A DNA stretch of 64,000 nucleotides from Sphingomonas rubra (GTDB lineage: Bacteria > Pseudomonadota > Alphaproteobacteria > Sphingomonadales > Sphingomonadaceae): contig NZ_FOXP01000003.1 of the NCBI RefSeq assembly GCF_900115745.1, forward strand, positions 243,335 to 307,334. The letters run 5' to 3'. The notes beneath the pieces are model-generated. The model did not search any database and had not been told where the DNA came from. It saw nothing but the letters and a program-made list of their open reading frames with translations. Below, piece by piece: positions 27,205-41,359 of this stretch; the stretch's first letter is position 1; every line of letters begins with the position of its first letter. Made by a program: the position numbers and the translations under genes.

Positions 27205-28226
27205 GCGATGTCCTTGGTCACGGCGTCGATATCGGCGATCAGTTGGCGCGCGATCGCCACGCCGTCGCGTTGGCTGACGATGCGCGCGGCGTGGCGGCGC
27301 GATCCGGGCAGGCGGGCGCCCTGTGCCTCGATCCCGGCGAACACCGCCTCGGCGCGCGCCAGATGGTCGGCGGCGGCGGCGCCCAGGAAGCCCGCAGGAT
27401 CGATCGCCAGGATCAACTCGCCGCCGATCGGCGAACCCTTGCGGCCCGCGTCGGCGGCGAGCGATTCGGCGCTGGTCAGGTCGCCGATCAGCGGCCCGGC
27501 GATCAGCTCCACCATGGTCGCCAGCGCCGAACCCTTGTGTTCGCCGAAGGTGCGCATCGCGCCGGCGAGCACCGCTGCGGGGTCGTCCGTCTCGCTGCCG
27601 TCGGGGGCGTGGCCCCAGTCGGTCGGCACGCGCTTGCCGGCGCGGCGGTGCAGCTCGATCTCGCCGCGCGCGACCATCGAGGTCGCGAAGTCGAACACGA
27701 ACGGGGTGCCGCCCGGCCGCGGCCAGCCGAAGGCGATCGGGTTGGTGCCGAACAGCGGCGTCGTGCCGCCGGCGGGCGCGACCCAGGCATGGCTGGGCGT
27801 GAAGGCGAGCGCGACCAGCCCGTCGGCGACCAGCGCCTCCACCTCCGGCCACAAGGCAGCGAAGTGGACGACGTTGTTGAGCGCCAGCGCGGCGATCCCG
27901 TGGGCGCGCGCCGCCTCGACCAGCGCGGGCCGACCGGTGTCGAACGCCAGTTGCGCGAACCCACCGCCACCGTCGACGCGCACCAGGGCTGGTTTCGGAC
28001 GGGACAGCACCGGCACCGCGTCCGGCACCACCACGCCGACGGCGACCGAGTGGGCCGCGACTAGCAGCCGGTACAGCCCGTGCGATCCGCAGCCGTCGCG
28101 CTCGCCTGCGACCATCGTCTCCGCGACCGCGGCGACGTGCGCGGGCGACAGGCCGACCCGCGCCAGCGTGGCGCGGGCGTAGTCGCGCACCTCCGCCAGC
28201 GTCATCCTGACCGTATCGTCGCTCAC
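27201..28226 (-). CDS. Ldh2-family (malate/lactate dehydrogenase-like) imine or keto-acid reductase
   Basis: The 341-aa protein belongs to the Ldh2/YlbC/DpkA family: ERDGCGSHGLYRLL near residue 45, HFAALWPEVEAL, then FGTNPIAFGWPRP and DFATSMVARGEIE, ending GELILAIDPAGF. Members reduce keto acids or cyclic imines with NAD(P)H. One branch reduces 1-pyrroline-2-carboxylate and 1-piperideine-2-carboxylate, which fits proline and 3-hydroxyproline metabolism. The GTG start at 28226 overlaps the arabinofuranosidase stop (GTGA). The frame is open further upstream only as a shadow of that gene. Substrate within the family is uncertain. Confidence 0.88.
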   Translation of the reverse strand: MSDDTVRMTLAEVRDYARATLARVGLSPAHVAAVAETMVAGERDGCGSHGLYRLLVAAHSVAVGVVVPDAVPVLSRPKPALVRVDGGGGFAQLAFDTGRPALVEAARAHGIAALALNNVVHFAALWPEVEALVADGLVALAFTPSHAWVAPAGGTTPLFGTNPIAFGWPRPGGTPFVFDFATSMVARGEIELHRRAGKRVPTDWGHAPDGSETDDPAAVLAGAMRTFGEHKGSALATMVELIAGPLIGDLTSAESLAADAGRKGSPIGGELILAIDPAGFLGAAAADHLARAEAVFAGIEAQGARLPGSRRHAARIVSQRDGVAIARQLIADIDAVTKDIA

Positions 28227-30601
28227 GTCGTCGACGCCGCGGCCGGCTTGGCGGTGAACAGCTTCATCCCGAACACGGGGCCGGCGGTGTTCTTGTCGTG
28301 CGGCACGACGCGGACCTTGACCTGCTTCTTGCCGCGGGTCAGCGCCGGGGGAAGCGGATAGTCGACGTCGAAGAACTCGCCCGGCCGATCCCCGTCGAGC
28401 CGCTGGGTCGCGACGCGCATGTTGTCGACCAGGATGTCGAAGCTGCGCGGCCGCTCGTCGCCCCAATAGGTCGCCTGCAGGATCAGCGGGCCGGGCTTCA
28501 CCGCCATCACGAACTCGAAGAACCCGCCGGTGCGCGCGTCGCGGCCCGAGCGACCGCGATAGGAGACCGGGTAGGAGATGTCGGAGGTGAGCTGGTGATC
28601 GCGCTCCGGCTGCATCTCGCCCAGGTGCATTACGTCGACCGAGCGGGCGGCGAGATCCTTCTGGCGCGCCTGCTCCTTCAGGAAGGCCGCTTCCTCGACC
28701 GACCACTGTGCGTCGGTGAAGCGCTTGAAATAGACCGCGCTGCGCCGGTCGTGCTGGCGGTAGAAGGGGACGAAGCTGAGGTCGCCGGGCCGGATCAGGC
28801 CGTCGGTCTCGTACTGCGCCTTCTCGGGCGCGACGGGGCGGAACTGCGCGAGGAGGTCGCTGCCGACCATGGCGGGGTCGGGCCGGTCCCACTCGCCGTC
28901 GGCGCGGCCCAGGTCGCCCGCCAGCACCAGCGGCCCGCGCAGCACCGCTACCACCTGCTCGTCGCCCGGCGGCGATTCGAGGCGCAGGTCGAGCGGCATG
29001 CGGATGGTCAGCGCATCGCCCTTCTTCCAGCGGCGATCGACGATCGCGTAGCCGCCGGCGCGCGCGGCCGTCACCGGCTCGCCGTTGACGAACAGCTCGG
29101 CGGTCTTCGCATAGGCCGGGACGCGTAGCGCGACCGGGAAACTGCCCGGCTTGTCCAGCGCGTCGAAGCGCAGCGTCGCCTCTCCCTCATAGGGCCAGGC
29201 GGTCGCCAGCCCGACCCTGGCGCCGCGCGCGGCCCAGGTCGCGTCGGCGGGGATGTAGAGGTTGACGATCAGCGTGTCGTCGCCCTGCCAGAAGATGCTC
29301 TCGCCATGCTTGGCGTGGCTTTCCATGCCGGTGCCGACGCAGCACCAGAACTCCTCGCCGTCCATCTCGGAATAGCCGCGCTTGGCGCCCGTCATCAGCG
29401 GCGTCATGTAGGTGAAGCCGCCGTTCACCGGCTCCTGCTGCGCCATGACGTGGTTCAGGTGGGCGCGTTCGTAGAAGTCGAACAGCGCGCCGTCCGGCTG
29501 CCACGAGTAGAGCTGCCGGGTCAGCTTCAGCATGTTGTACGTGTTGCAATGCTCGCACGTCTGCTCGGTGATGTGCTGCGCGATGGTGTCCGGCGCGGTG
29601 AAATATTCGCGGTCGGCATTGCCGCCGATGACGTAGCTGTGGTGCCGCGTCACCTGTTCCCAGAAGAAGCGCGCGGCGGTGCCGTGGGCGGGATTGCCGG
29701 TGATCTCGTACAACCGCGCCAGTCCGATCAGTTTCGGCACCTGCGTGTTGGCGTGGATGTTGGCCAGCTCGTCGCGCTTTTGGCTGAGAGGGACCAGCAC
29801 CTTCTTGTGGTAGATGCGCTCGGCCAGCTTCAGCCAGCGCGGATCGCCGGTGCGCGCGTGGAGCTCGGCGAAACTCTCGTTCAGGCCGCCATGCTCGCAG
29901 TTCAGCACCGTCTGGACCTGATCGTCGTTCAGGCTGGCGAACACCGTTTCGATATAGCCGCCCAGGCCGGTCATGATCGCCATCGCCTTGGGGTTGGGCC
30001 CGATATGGTCGATGACGTCGAACAGCCCGGTGTACATCTTGTGCCAGTTGTACAGCGGCACCCAGCAGCCGTTGAGGTCGAAGCCGGCGGAGCGGATGTC
30101 GCCGCGCATGATCTCCGGAAAGATCTCCTTGCCGTCGACGACGGTGCCGTCCTTGCGCTTGCGGGTGAAGCCCGCGACGTAGCCGTCGCCGTTCTTCGCC
30201 TGGCACGCCGCCAGCTCGTCGATGATGTAGGCTGCGCGGGTCGCACATTCGGTGCAGCCGATCTGCGCGTGGGTCAGCGCCAGGCCGGACAGATAGTGGC
30301 CCAGCGTATGGCCGGCGATCGTGTCGCTTTCCCAGCCGCCATAGACCTTCGCCTTGGGCGCGATGCCGGCGAACTGGTGGAAATTGTGGAGCAGCCGATC
30401 GGGTTCGAGCCGCAGCAGATAGGCGCGGTTGACCTCGACCGCGTGGGCGAAGTCGGAGGGGCGCAGTCGTACGGCCGATAGGGGCAGCGGCTTCGCCTTG
30501 GCGGGCATCGCGCCGCGGATCGCGCCGATCGCCGCGGCGGGCATCGCGGCGAGCGGCAGGGCTGCGCCGTTCATCAGGAACGTGCGTCGACCAATCGCCA
30601 T
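28223..30601 (-). CDS. DUF1680 beta-L-arabinofuranosidase (GH127/GH146 type)
   Basis: The 792-aa protein has a Tat signal (MAIGRRTFLMNGAALPLAA) and the DUF1680 (alpha/alpha)6 barrel with C-terminal beta domains. The zinc-thiolate active site of the characterised enzyme HypBA1 is present as Glu350-His-Cys352 in QTCEHCNTYNMLKL and Cys420-Cys421 in EFWCCVGTGMESH; the first cysteine of the CC pair is the nucleophile in that family. HypBA1 releases arabinose from beta-L-arabinofuranosyl groups linked to hydroxyproline in extensin. ATG 30601 is chosen because AGGAG sits seven bases before it; the ATG at 30607 is too close. It leads an operon with the Ldh2-type and DUF885 genes, behind a copy of the operator. 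Confidence 0.93.
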   Translation of the reverse strand: MAIGRRTFLMNGAALPLAAMPAAAIGAIRGAMPAKAKPLPLSAVRLRPSDFAHAVEVNRAYLLRLEPDRLLHNFHQFAGIAPKAKVYGGWESDTIAGHTLGHYLSGLALTHAQIGCTECATRAAYIIDELAACQAKNGDGYVAGFTRKRKDGTVVDGKEIFPEIMRGDIRSAGFDLNGCWVPLYNWHKMYTGLFDVIDHIGPNPKAMAIMTGLGGYIETVFASLNDDQVQTVLNCEHGGLNESFAELHARTGDPRWLKLAERIYHKKVLVPLSQKRDELANIHANTQVPKLIGLARLYEITGNPAHGTAARFFWEQVTRHHSYVIGGNADREYFTAPDTIAQHITEQTCEHCNTYNMLKLTRQLYSWQPDGALFDFYERAHLNHVMAQQEPVNGGFTYMTPLMTGAKRGYSEMDGEEFWCCVGTGMESHAKHGESIFWQGDDTLIVNLYIPADATWAARGARVGLATAWPYEGEATLRFDALDKPGSFPVALRVPAYAKTAELFVNGEPVTAARAGGYAIVDRRWKKGDALTIRMPLDLRLESPPGDEQVVAVLRGPLVLAGDLGRADGEWDRPDPAMVGSDLLAQFRPVAPEKAQYETDGLIRPGDLSFVPFYRQHDRRSAVYFKRFTDAQWSVEEAAFLKEQARQKDLAARSVDVMHLGEMQPERDHQLTSDISYPVSYRGRSGRDARTGGFFEFVMAVKPGPLILQATYWGDERPRSFDILVDNMRVATQRLDGDRPGEFFDVDYPLPPALTRGKKQVKVRVVPHDKNTAGPVFGMKLFTAKPAAASTT

Positions 30602-30615
30602 TTCCATCTCCTAAT

Positions 30616-30633
30616 AATACCGTATACGATAAG
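30616..30633. promoter_or_regulatory. Second copy of the palindromic operator
   Basis: AATACCGTATACGATAAG matches the perfect palindrome at 22373-22390 in 15 of 18 positions and keeps the core CGTATACG. It sits in the gap between the divergent arabinofuranosidase operon (15 bp from its ATG) and the 30704 gene. Confidence 0.72.
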
Positions 30634-30703
30634 AGGGTGCGGCAGACGGGTCAACCGACATGGGACCTGGTGCCGCGTCGAAGATGGATGGGGGAGATCG
30701 ACC

Positions 30704-33430
30704 GTGCGAACCGACAAGCTGTTTCCCGCGGTGTTGCTGACATTGCCGGCGATGCTGGCCGCGGCACCCGCGCCCGTGACGCCCGCCGCGCCGGCGGAGG
30801 ATCGCTTCGTCATCGGCGCGTTCGACCTGGCGCTTCGCCGCGATACGCAGACGCTCGCCCGCCTAGCGCCGCGGGCCGAGCGCGGGTTCGACTTCGTGCC
30901 GTCGAACCGCGCGGGCGAGCGGCGGGGCGACGGCTTCAACCATGTCGGCGACGTGCACCTGCGATTGCGCCGCGGCGCGGGCGCCTGGCAGGATTACTCC
31001 TCATCGCGGCAGCGCCGGCCGATCAAGGCGCTGGCGGCGGGCGGCGCGGTGATCGCGCGCGCCGACATCACCGGCACGATGGGTGCAGGCATTCCGCTGA
31101 CGGTGGAACGCGCCTGGGTGCGGCAGGACGGTGTTCCCGCGCTGCGCATCACCCTGGCCAATCCCGGCACCCGCCCGGTCGAGGTCGGCGCGATGGGATT
31201 GCCGATGGTGTTCGACAACATCATCAGTGGCCGATCGCTGGAACAAGCGCACGCGCGAGCGAGCTTCGTCGATCCCTATATCGGCCAGGACGCGGGCTAT
31301 CTTCAGGTGACGCGCCTGAACGGCCGGGGGCCGGCGCTGCTCGTCCTGCCGGAGGCGCGGACCCCGCTGGAGGAATATCGCATCCTGCGCGAGCGGGGTC
31401 GTGCTCCTGCCGCCGGCATCTTTACCGATCGCAGCCCGCGCGAGCAGACTGCCGAGGGCTTCTACGACTGGATGGTCGCGAGCCGCGCGGTGGCGGGGGA
31501 GGCGCCGAACCCGATCGCGGGCAAGGCGGGGGCGCCGTGGAACCCGGCCACCGGCTTCACGCTGGCGCCGGGCGAGCGGCGGACGATCGGCATCCGCTTC
31601 GTCGCCGCCCCCTCGATCCGCGCGATCGAGCCGACGCTGACCGCCGCCGGCCGGCCGCTCGCGGTGGGCATCCCCGGCTATGTCGTGCCGACCGACGCGC
31701 CCGCCGACCTGTTCGTCAAGGCGGCGCAGCCGATCCGCTCGGTCGCGGTGTCGCCCGCCGGCGCGATGACGCTGGCGCCGGTGGCGGCACCGGCGGGCTG
31801 GGCGCGCTACCGCGTGACGGGCAGCGGCTGGGGCCGGGCACGCGTCGCGATCACCTATGCCGACGGCAGCGTGCAGGCGGTGCATTACTACGTCACCAAG
31901 CCGCTGGCGCAGGTCTCCGCCGACCTCGGCCGGTTCGCGACCACGCGGCAGTGGTTCGACGACAGGGCCGACCCGTTCGGCCGTGCCCCCGCCATCCTGT
32001 CCTATGACCGGCAGGCCAACCGCATCGTCACGCAGGACCAGCGCATGTGGATCGCGGGAATGAGCGACGAGGGAGGCGGCGGCGCCTGGGTGGCGGCGGC
32101 GATGAAGCAGCTCGACCATCCCGAGCCGGCGGAGGTCGCGCGGCTGGAGCGGCTGGTGAACGAGACAGTGGTGGGCAAGTTGCAGATCGCCGACGGCCCG
32201 CATGCGGGGGGCGTGAAGAAGAGCCTGTTCTGGTACGATCCCGCGCGCTTCCCGACCTATTACGCCAAGGACGTCGACTGGACGACCTGGGCGTCGTGGA
32301 AGAAGAAACAGGCCGACGATCTCGGCCGCTCCTACAATTACCCCCATGTCGCCGCCGGGCACTGGGTGCTGTACCGCCTCGCCCGCAACCATGTCGGGCT
32401 GGTCACCCGCCACGACTGGCGCTGGTATCTGGGCTGGGCGCACAAGACCACGGTCGCGATGATGCGCGATGCGCCGCATTATGCCCAGTTCGGGCAGATG
32501 GAGGGCGAAATCTTCCTCGAAATCCTGCTCGACCTGCAGCGCGAGGGGATGACAACGGAGGCGAAGGAGGTCGAGGGGCTGATGCGTAAGCGCGCCGACC
32601 ATTGGCGCACGCTGGCCTTTCCCTTCGGCAGCGAGATGGCGTGGGATTCGACCGGCCAGCCCGAGGTCTACGCGTGGATGCGGTATTTCGGCTTTCCGCA
32701 GAAGGCCGCGGTCACGCGCGAGGTGATCCTGGGGTACGACCCGACCGTGCCGCACTGGGGCTATAACGGCAACGCGCGTCGGTACTGGGACTTCCTGTAC
32801 GGCGGCAAGATCAAGCGGATCGAGCGGCAGCTGCACCATTACGGATCGGCGCTGAACGCGGTGCCGCTGTTCGACGCGTTCCGCCGCGATCCCGCCGACC
32901 TCCACCTGCTGCGCGTCGCTTATGGCGGGTTCATGGGCGGCATCACCAATGTCGACCGCGACGGTTTCGCGTCGGCGGGCTTCCACTCCGAGCCCGACGT
33001 GATGGACTGGGACCCGCTGACCGGCGATTACGGCATGGGTTATTTCGGCCATGCCTATGCCGCCGCTACCTATCTGGTGCGCGATCCGGCGCTCGGCTGG
33101 CTGGGCTTCGGCGGAACGGTGGACGAGCGCGGCGAGGGCGTCGCCATCACCCCGCGCGACGGCGCGCGCACCCGGCTGTTCGTCGCACCCGCCGGCCAGT
33201 GGATCACGCTGGCCGCGGGCACGATCGCGCGCGCCGAGTGGCAGCCGGCCGAGCGGCGCATCGTCCTGACGCTCGACCCCGCCACCGCCACCACGCCGGC
33301 GGCGCGCCTGTCGGTCGAGGCGCCGGCGGGGGGCCAGGGCTTCGCGCCCGACACCGGCCGGAGCGAGCGGGGCGGATGGACGATCCCGCTCGGCCGGCGT
33401 GCGACCACCGTGACGCTCAGGGTCCGGTGA
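30704..33430 (+). CDS. Large secreted glycosidase-like protein (DUF5695-like)
   Basis: The 908-aa protein starts at GTG 30704, with GGGGAG seven bases upstream. It has a signal peptide, a beta-sandwich-like first half (about residues 30-400) and a helical (alpha/alpha)-type second half with many aromatics, for example SLFWYDPARFPTYYAKDVDW, YNYPHVAAGHWVLYRLAR and EPDVMDWDPLTGDYGMGYFGH. The layout resembles DUF5695 proteins, a group related to carbohydrate-active enzymes without a secure activity. The next gene overlaps by one base. A shared operator with the arabinofuranosidase suggests it acts on the same glycan. Catalytic residues cannot be assigned. Confidence 0.75.
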   Translation: MRTDKLFPAVLLTLPAMLAAAPAPVTPAAPAEDRFVIGAFDLALRRDTQTLARLAPRAERGFDFVPSNRAGERRGDGFNHVGDVHLRLRRGAGAWQDYSSSRQRRPIKALAAGGAVIARADITGTMGAGIPLTVERAWVRQDGVPALRITLANPGTRPVEVGAMGLPMVFDNIISGRSLEQAHARASFVDPYIGQDAGYLQVTRLNGRGPALLVLPEARTPLEEYRILRERGRAPAAGIFTDRSPREQTAEGFYDWMVASRAVAGEAPNPIAGKAGAPWNPATGFTLAPGERRTIGIRFVAAPSIRAIEPTLTAAGRPLAVGIPGYVVPTDAPADLFVKAAQPIRSVAVSPAGAMTLAPVAAPAGWARYRVTGSGWGRARVAITYADGSVQAVHYYVTKPLAQVSADLGRFATTRQWFDDRADPFGRAPAILSYDRQANRIVTQDQRMWIAGMSDEGGGGAWVAAAMKQLDHPEPAEVARLERLVNETVVGKLQIADGPHAGGVKKSLFWYDPARFPTYYAKDVDWTTWASWKKKQADDLGRSYNYPHVAAGHWVLYRLARNHVGLVTRHDWRWYLGWAHKTTVAMMRDAPHYAQFGQMEGEIFLEILLDLQREGMTTEAKEVEGLMRKRADHWRTLAFPFGSEMAWDSTGQPEVYAWMRYFGFPQKAAVTREVILGYDPTVPHWGYNGNARRYWDFLYGGKIKRIERQLHHYGSALNAVPLFDAFRRDPADLHLLRVAYGGFMGGITNVDRDGFASAGFHSEPDVMDWDPLTGDYGMGYFGHAYAAATYLVRDPALGWLGFGGTVDERGEGVAITPRDGARTRLFVAPAGQWITLAAGTIARAEWQPAERRIVLTLDPATATTPAARLSVEAPAGGQGFAPDTGRSERGGWTIPLGRRATTVTLRVR

Positions 33431-35718
33431 TGGACCGCCGCCAGTTCCTCGCCGGCGGCACCGCCGCTGCGGCGATCGCGCCGGCCGCGGCGACCTTGCC
33501 GCTTCGCCCCATCGGGGCCGCCGCCGCGCTGCCGGTCACCGACCGGTTCACCGTGGACGGCACGGCGTGGCAGGTGCGCGAGGACTGGTCGACGCGCGAC
33601 GGCCTGCTCGCGCTGGTGCGCGGCGACGCGGCGGTGCTGCTGCCGAAACGGACCGAGGCGATGCACGCGACCGTGCAGCCGCCCTATCTGGGGCTGGAGC
33701 TGAAGGCGATCGCGATGGCGGACGCCGACCTGCTCGCCGATGCGCTGCTGGCGGGCGGGGGCGACCCCGATCCGGCAAGGGTTCGCGACGCCGCACCGCC
33801 GTCGGGATCGCGGTTCGAGGCGGACAAGCTCAGTGCGCGGCTCGGCTGGACCAGCTTCGTCGGCACGCGGCAGGCGGGCGACACCATGCCGGTGTTCCCC
33901 AACGGCCGCACCCGCGGCTATCGCCCCGAGCACGTCTTCCCCGCGCTGGAAGGCGACAAGGGCGTGGTGACCCGGTTCGAAGGGCTGCTCGGCGGCTGGC
34001 TGCCGGCGGTGCACAAGGCGATCCCGATCGCGGAGGGCGGCTGGTACGACCTCCTCGTCTTCGCCGACGTCGATGCCGACGATCCGCTGCTCGTCCAGAC
34101 CTGGCACCGCACCGTGCGTGTCGAGGGCGGCCGGCCTGTGGAGGTGCATTACGGCCACAGCTACGCGCCGTTCCCGCCGCGCCGGCAGAACCCCGACGCC
34201 GCCGCCTTCTACCGCGCGCTGCTCCGCTTAGCGACCGTGTGGCAGGGCGAGCTGGCCGACCTGGCGCCGGCGGCGCTGCCAGACCCCGCGCTCACCGACA
34301 TGGTCGCCCACGCCTTTGCCAAGGAGATCGTGGTCCGGCCGGGCGGCACCTATCCGAAATACGGCGTCGTCGACCGCGATTATGTCGGACCGGAATATGA
34401 CGGGTTCCAGGATACCTTCACCAGCTCGGTCTACGCCAATCTGGAATGGGGCCGGTTCGCGCAGGCCAAGGCGGTGTTCGACCAGTATTTCGACGCGTTC
34501 GTCGGCGCGGACGGCATGGTCGACATGCGCGGGCCGGAGGTGGCGCAGTTCGGACTGACCCTGTCGCTTGCCGCGCGCTACCTGCGCTACACCGGCGACG
34601 TTGCGACGATCGCGCGGGTGAAGGGCAAGCTGGCTGCGACCGCGCAGATCCTGGCGGAACTGCACGATGCCTCGCTGGCGCTGCCCGCGGGCGAGCGCGG
34701 GCACGGCCTGCTCCACGGCTGGAGCGAGTCCGATGCCTGCCTCCATCCCGATCCGTCGCTGTGGTGGAAGCCCTATTGGAACAACAGCGCCTGGGCGGTG
34801 CGCGGCTGGCGCGACATCGCGGGCGTCTGGCCGGCGATCGGCACCGCGGGCGAGGCGGCCGACTGGTCGCGCCGGGCCGACCGGTTGCAGGCGCATCTCG
34901 TCCGCCGCATCCGGCAGGAGGTACGCCGCGACCTGACGCCCGCCTATCTCGGCCCGCTGCCGGGGGCGGAGGGAACGTGGCGGCAGGCGCTGGCGACGGG
35001 CAAGCGGAGCGAGCAGGGCTGGTCGCACCGCGTCTATGCCGAGCTGCTCCAGGCCGATGTGCTGCCCGCCGATCTGGCGAATCTGGTGGCCGATTGCGTG
35101 CGCGGGCATGGCGGGACGTGCATCGGCGTGACCGCCAATTTCGCGCCGGCGAACGACGATCATCGTGACCAGCTGGGTTTCATCTCCTACGGCCACGCGC
35201 GGGCGCTGCTGCGGCTCGACCGGATCGAGGAATATCTGCTGTTCCTCCATTCGCACCGCTTTCACTCGCATTCGCGCGGGAGCTGGGTGGCGGGCGAGGT
35301 GTCCGGCATCACCGGCGACCTGCCGCTGTTCTGCATCCCGGCGCAGCTGACGGTGCCGCTGCTCGTCCGCTGGCTGATGGCGATCGAGGACGACGAGGCC
35401 GACCGGCTCGACCTGGGCCGCGGCATCCCGCGCGCCTGGTTCGCGAGCGGCGAGGCGGTGACGCTGAACCGGGCACCGACGCGCTGGGGGCGGGTGGACT
35501 ACACCACCCGCTTCGACCGCGCAGGCCGGCAGGCGACGGCGACGATCGGCTTTCCCGCGCGGGGGCCGAGGGAGGCGCGGGTACGCTTCCGCCTGCCGGA
35601 GGGGGCGCGGCCGGTGTCGGCGACGGTCAACGGCCGGCGCGCGCGGCTGGATAGCGATACGGTGGTGATCGACGCGCGGGCGGGTGGCCGGTTCGAGGTG
35701 AGCGTGCGGACCAGCTGA
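33430..35718 (+). CDS. Tat-exported (alpha/alpha)6-type glycosidase-like protein
   Basis: The 762-aa protein begins MDRRQFLAGGTAAAAIAP, a Tat signal. The body has a beta-rich N-terminal third and a helical barrel region with aromatic and acidic repeats (YDGFQDTFTSSVYANLEW, GLLHGWSESDACLHPDPSLW, WSHRVYAELLQADV, HSHSRGSWVAGEVSGITGD), followed by a small beta domain (VDYTTRFDRAG to VIDARAGGRFEVSV). It looks like an uncharacterised six-hairpin glycosidase; I cannot name a CAZy family. Its ATG overlaps the TGA of the 30704 gene by one base, so the two are made together. A deglycosylation role is inferred from context. Confidence 0.72.
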   Translation: MDRRQFLAGGTAAAAIAPAAATLPLRPIGAAAALPVTDRFTVDGTAWQVREDWSTRDGLLALVRGDAAVLLPKRTEAMHATVQPPYLGLELKAIAMADADLLADALLAGGGDPDPARVRDAAPPSGSRFEADKLSARLGWTSFVGTRQAGDTMPVFPNGRTRGYRPEHVFPALEGDKGVVTRFEGLLGGWLPAVHKAIPIAEGGWYDLLVFADVDADDPLLVQTWHRTVRVEGGRPVEVHYGHSYAPFPPRRQNPDAAAFYRALLRLATVWQGELADLAPAALPDPALTDMVAHAFAKEIVVRPGGTYPKYGVVDRDYVGPEYDGFQDTFTSSVYANLEWGRFAQAKAVFDQYFDAFVGADGMVDMRGPEVAQFGLTLSLAARYLRYTGDVATIARVKGKLAATAQILAELHDASLALPAGERGHGLLHGWSESDACLHPDPSLWWKPYWNNSAWAVRGWRDIAGVWPAIGTAGEAADWSRRADRLQAHLVRRIRQEVRRDLTPAYLGPLPGAEGTWRQALATGKRSEQGWSHRVYAELLQADVLPADLANLVADCVRGHGGTCIGVTANFAPANDDHRDQLGFISYGHARALLRLDRIEEYLLFLHSHRFHSHSRGSWVAGEVSGITGDLPLFCIPAQLTVPLLVRWLMAIEDDEADRLDLGRGIPRAWFASGEAVTLNRAPTRWGRVDYTTRFDRAGRQATATIGFPARGPREARVRFRLPEGARPVSATVNGRRARLDSDTVVIDARAGGRFEVSVRTS

Positions 35719-35734
35719 TCCGGTCGACGCCCAT

Positions 35735-35831
35735 CGTCATGCCGGATTTATTCCGGCATCCACCGTGCCGCAGATCAATAAGCCCTCGATCTCGCGGCAC
35801 GGTGGACCCCGGAACAAGTCCGGGGTGACGG
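35735..35831. repeat. Intergenic palindromic repeat, CGTCATGCCGG type
   Basis: Outer arms CGTCATGCCGGATTTATTCC and GGAACAAGTCCGGGGTGACG, and inner perfect arms CACCGTGCCGC (35761-35771) and GCGGCACGGTG (35794-35804), form a long hairpin between convergent genes. It is a relative of the element at 2142-2229 and may help end transcription in both directions. Confidence 0.65.
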
Positions 35832-35871
35832 AGAAAGAGGTGTCTTGGAGGGAGTTTCGCAGAGGTCTCGC

Positions 35872-41315
<5,444 letters not shown>

Positions 41316-41359
41316 TCAAGGGCGCGGCGGACCATGACGGTCCACCGCGCCGAACGCCA

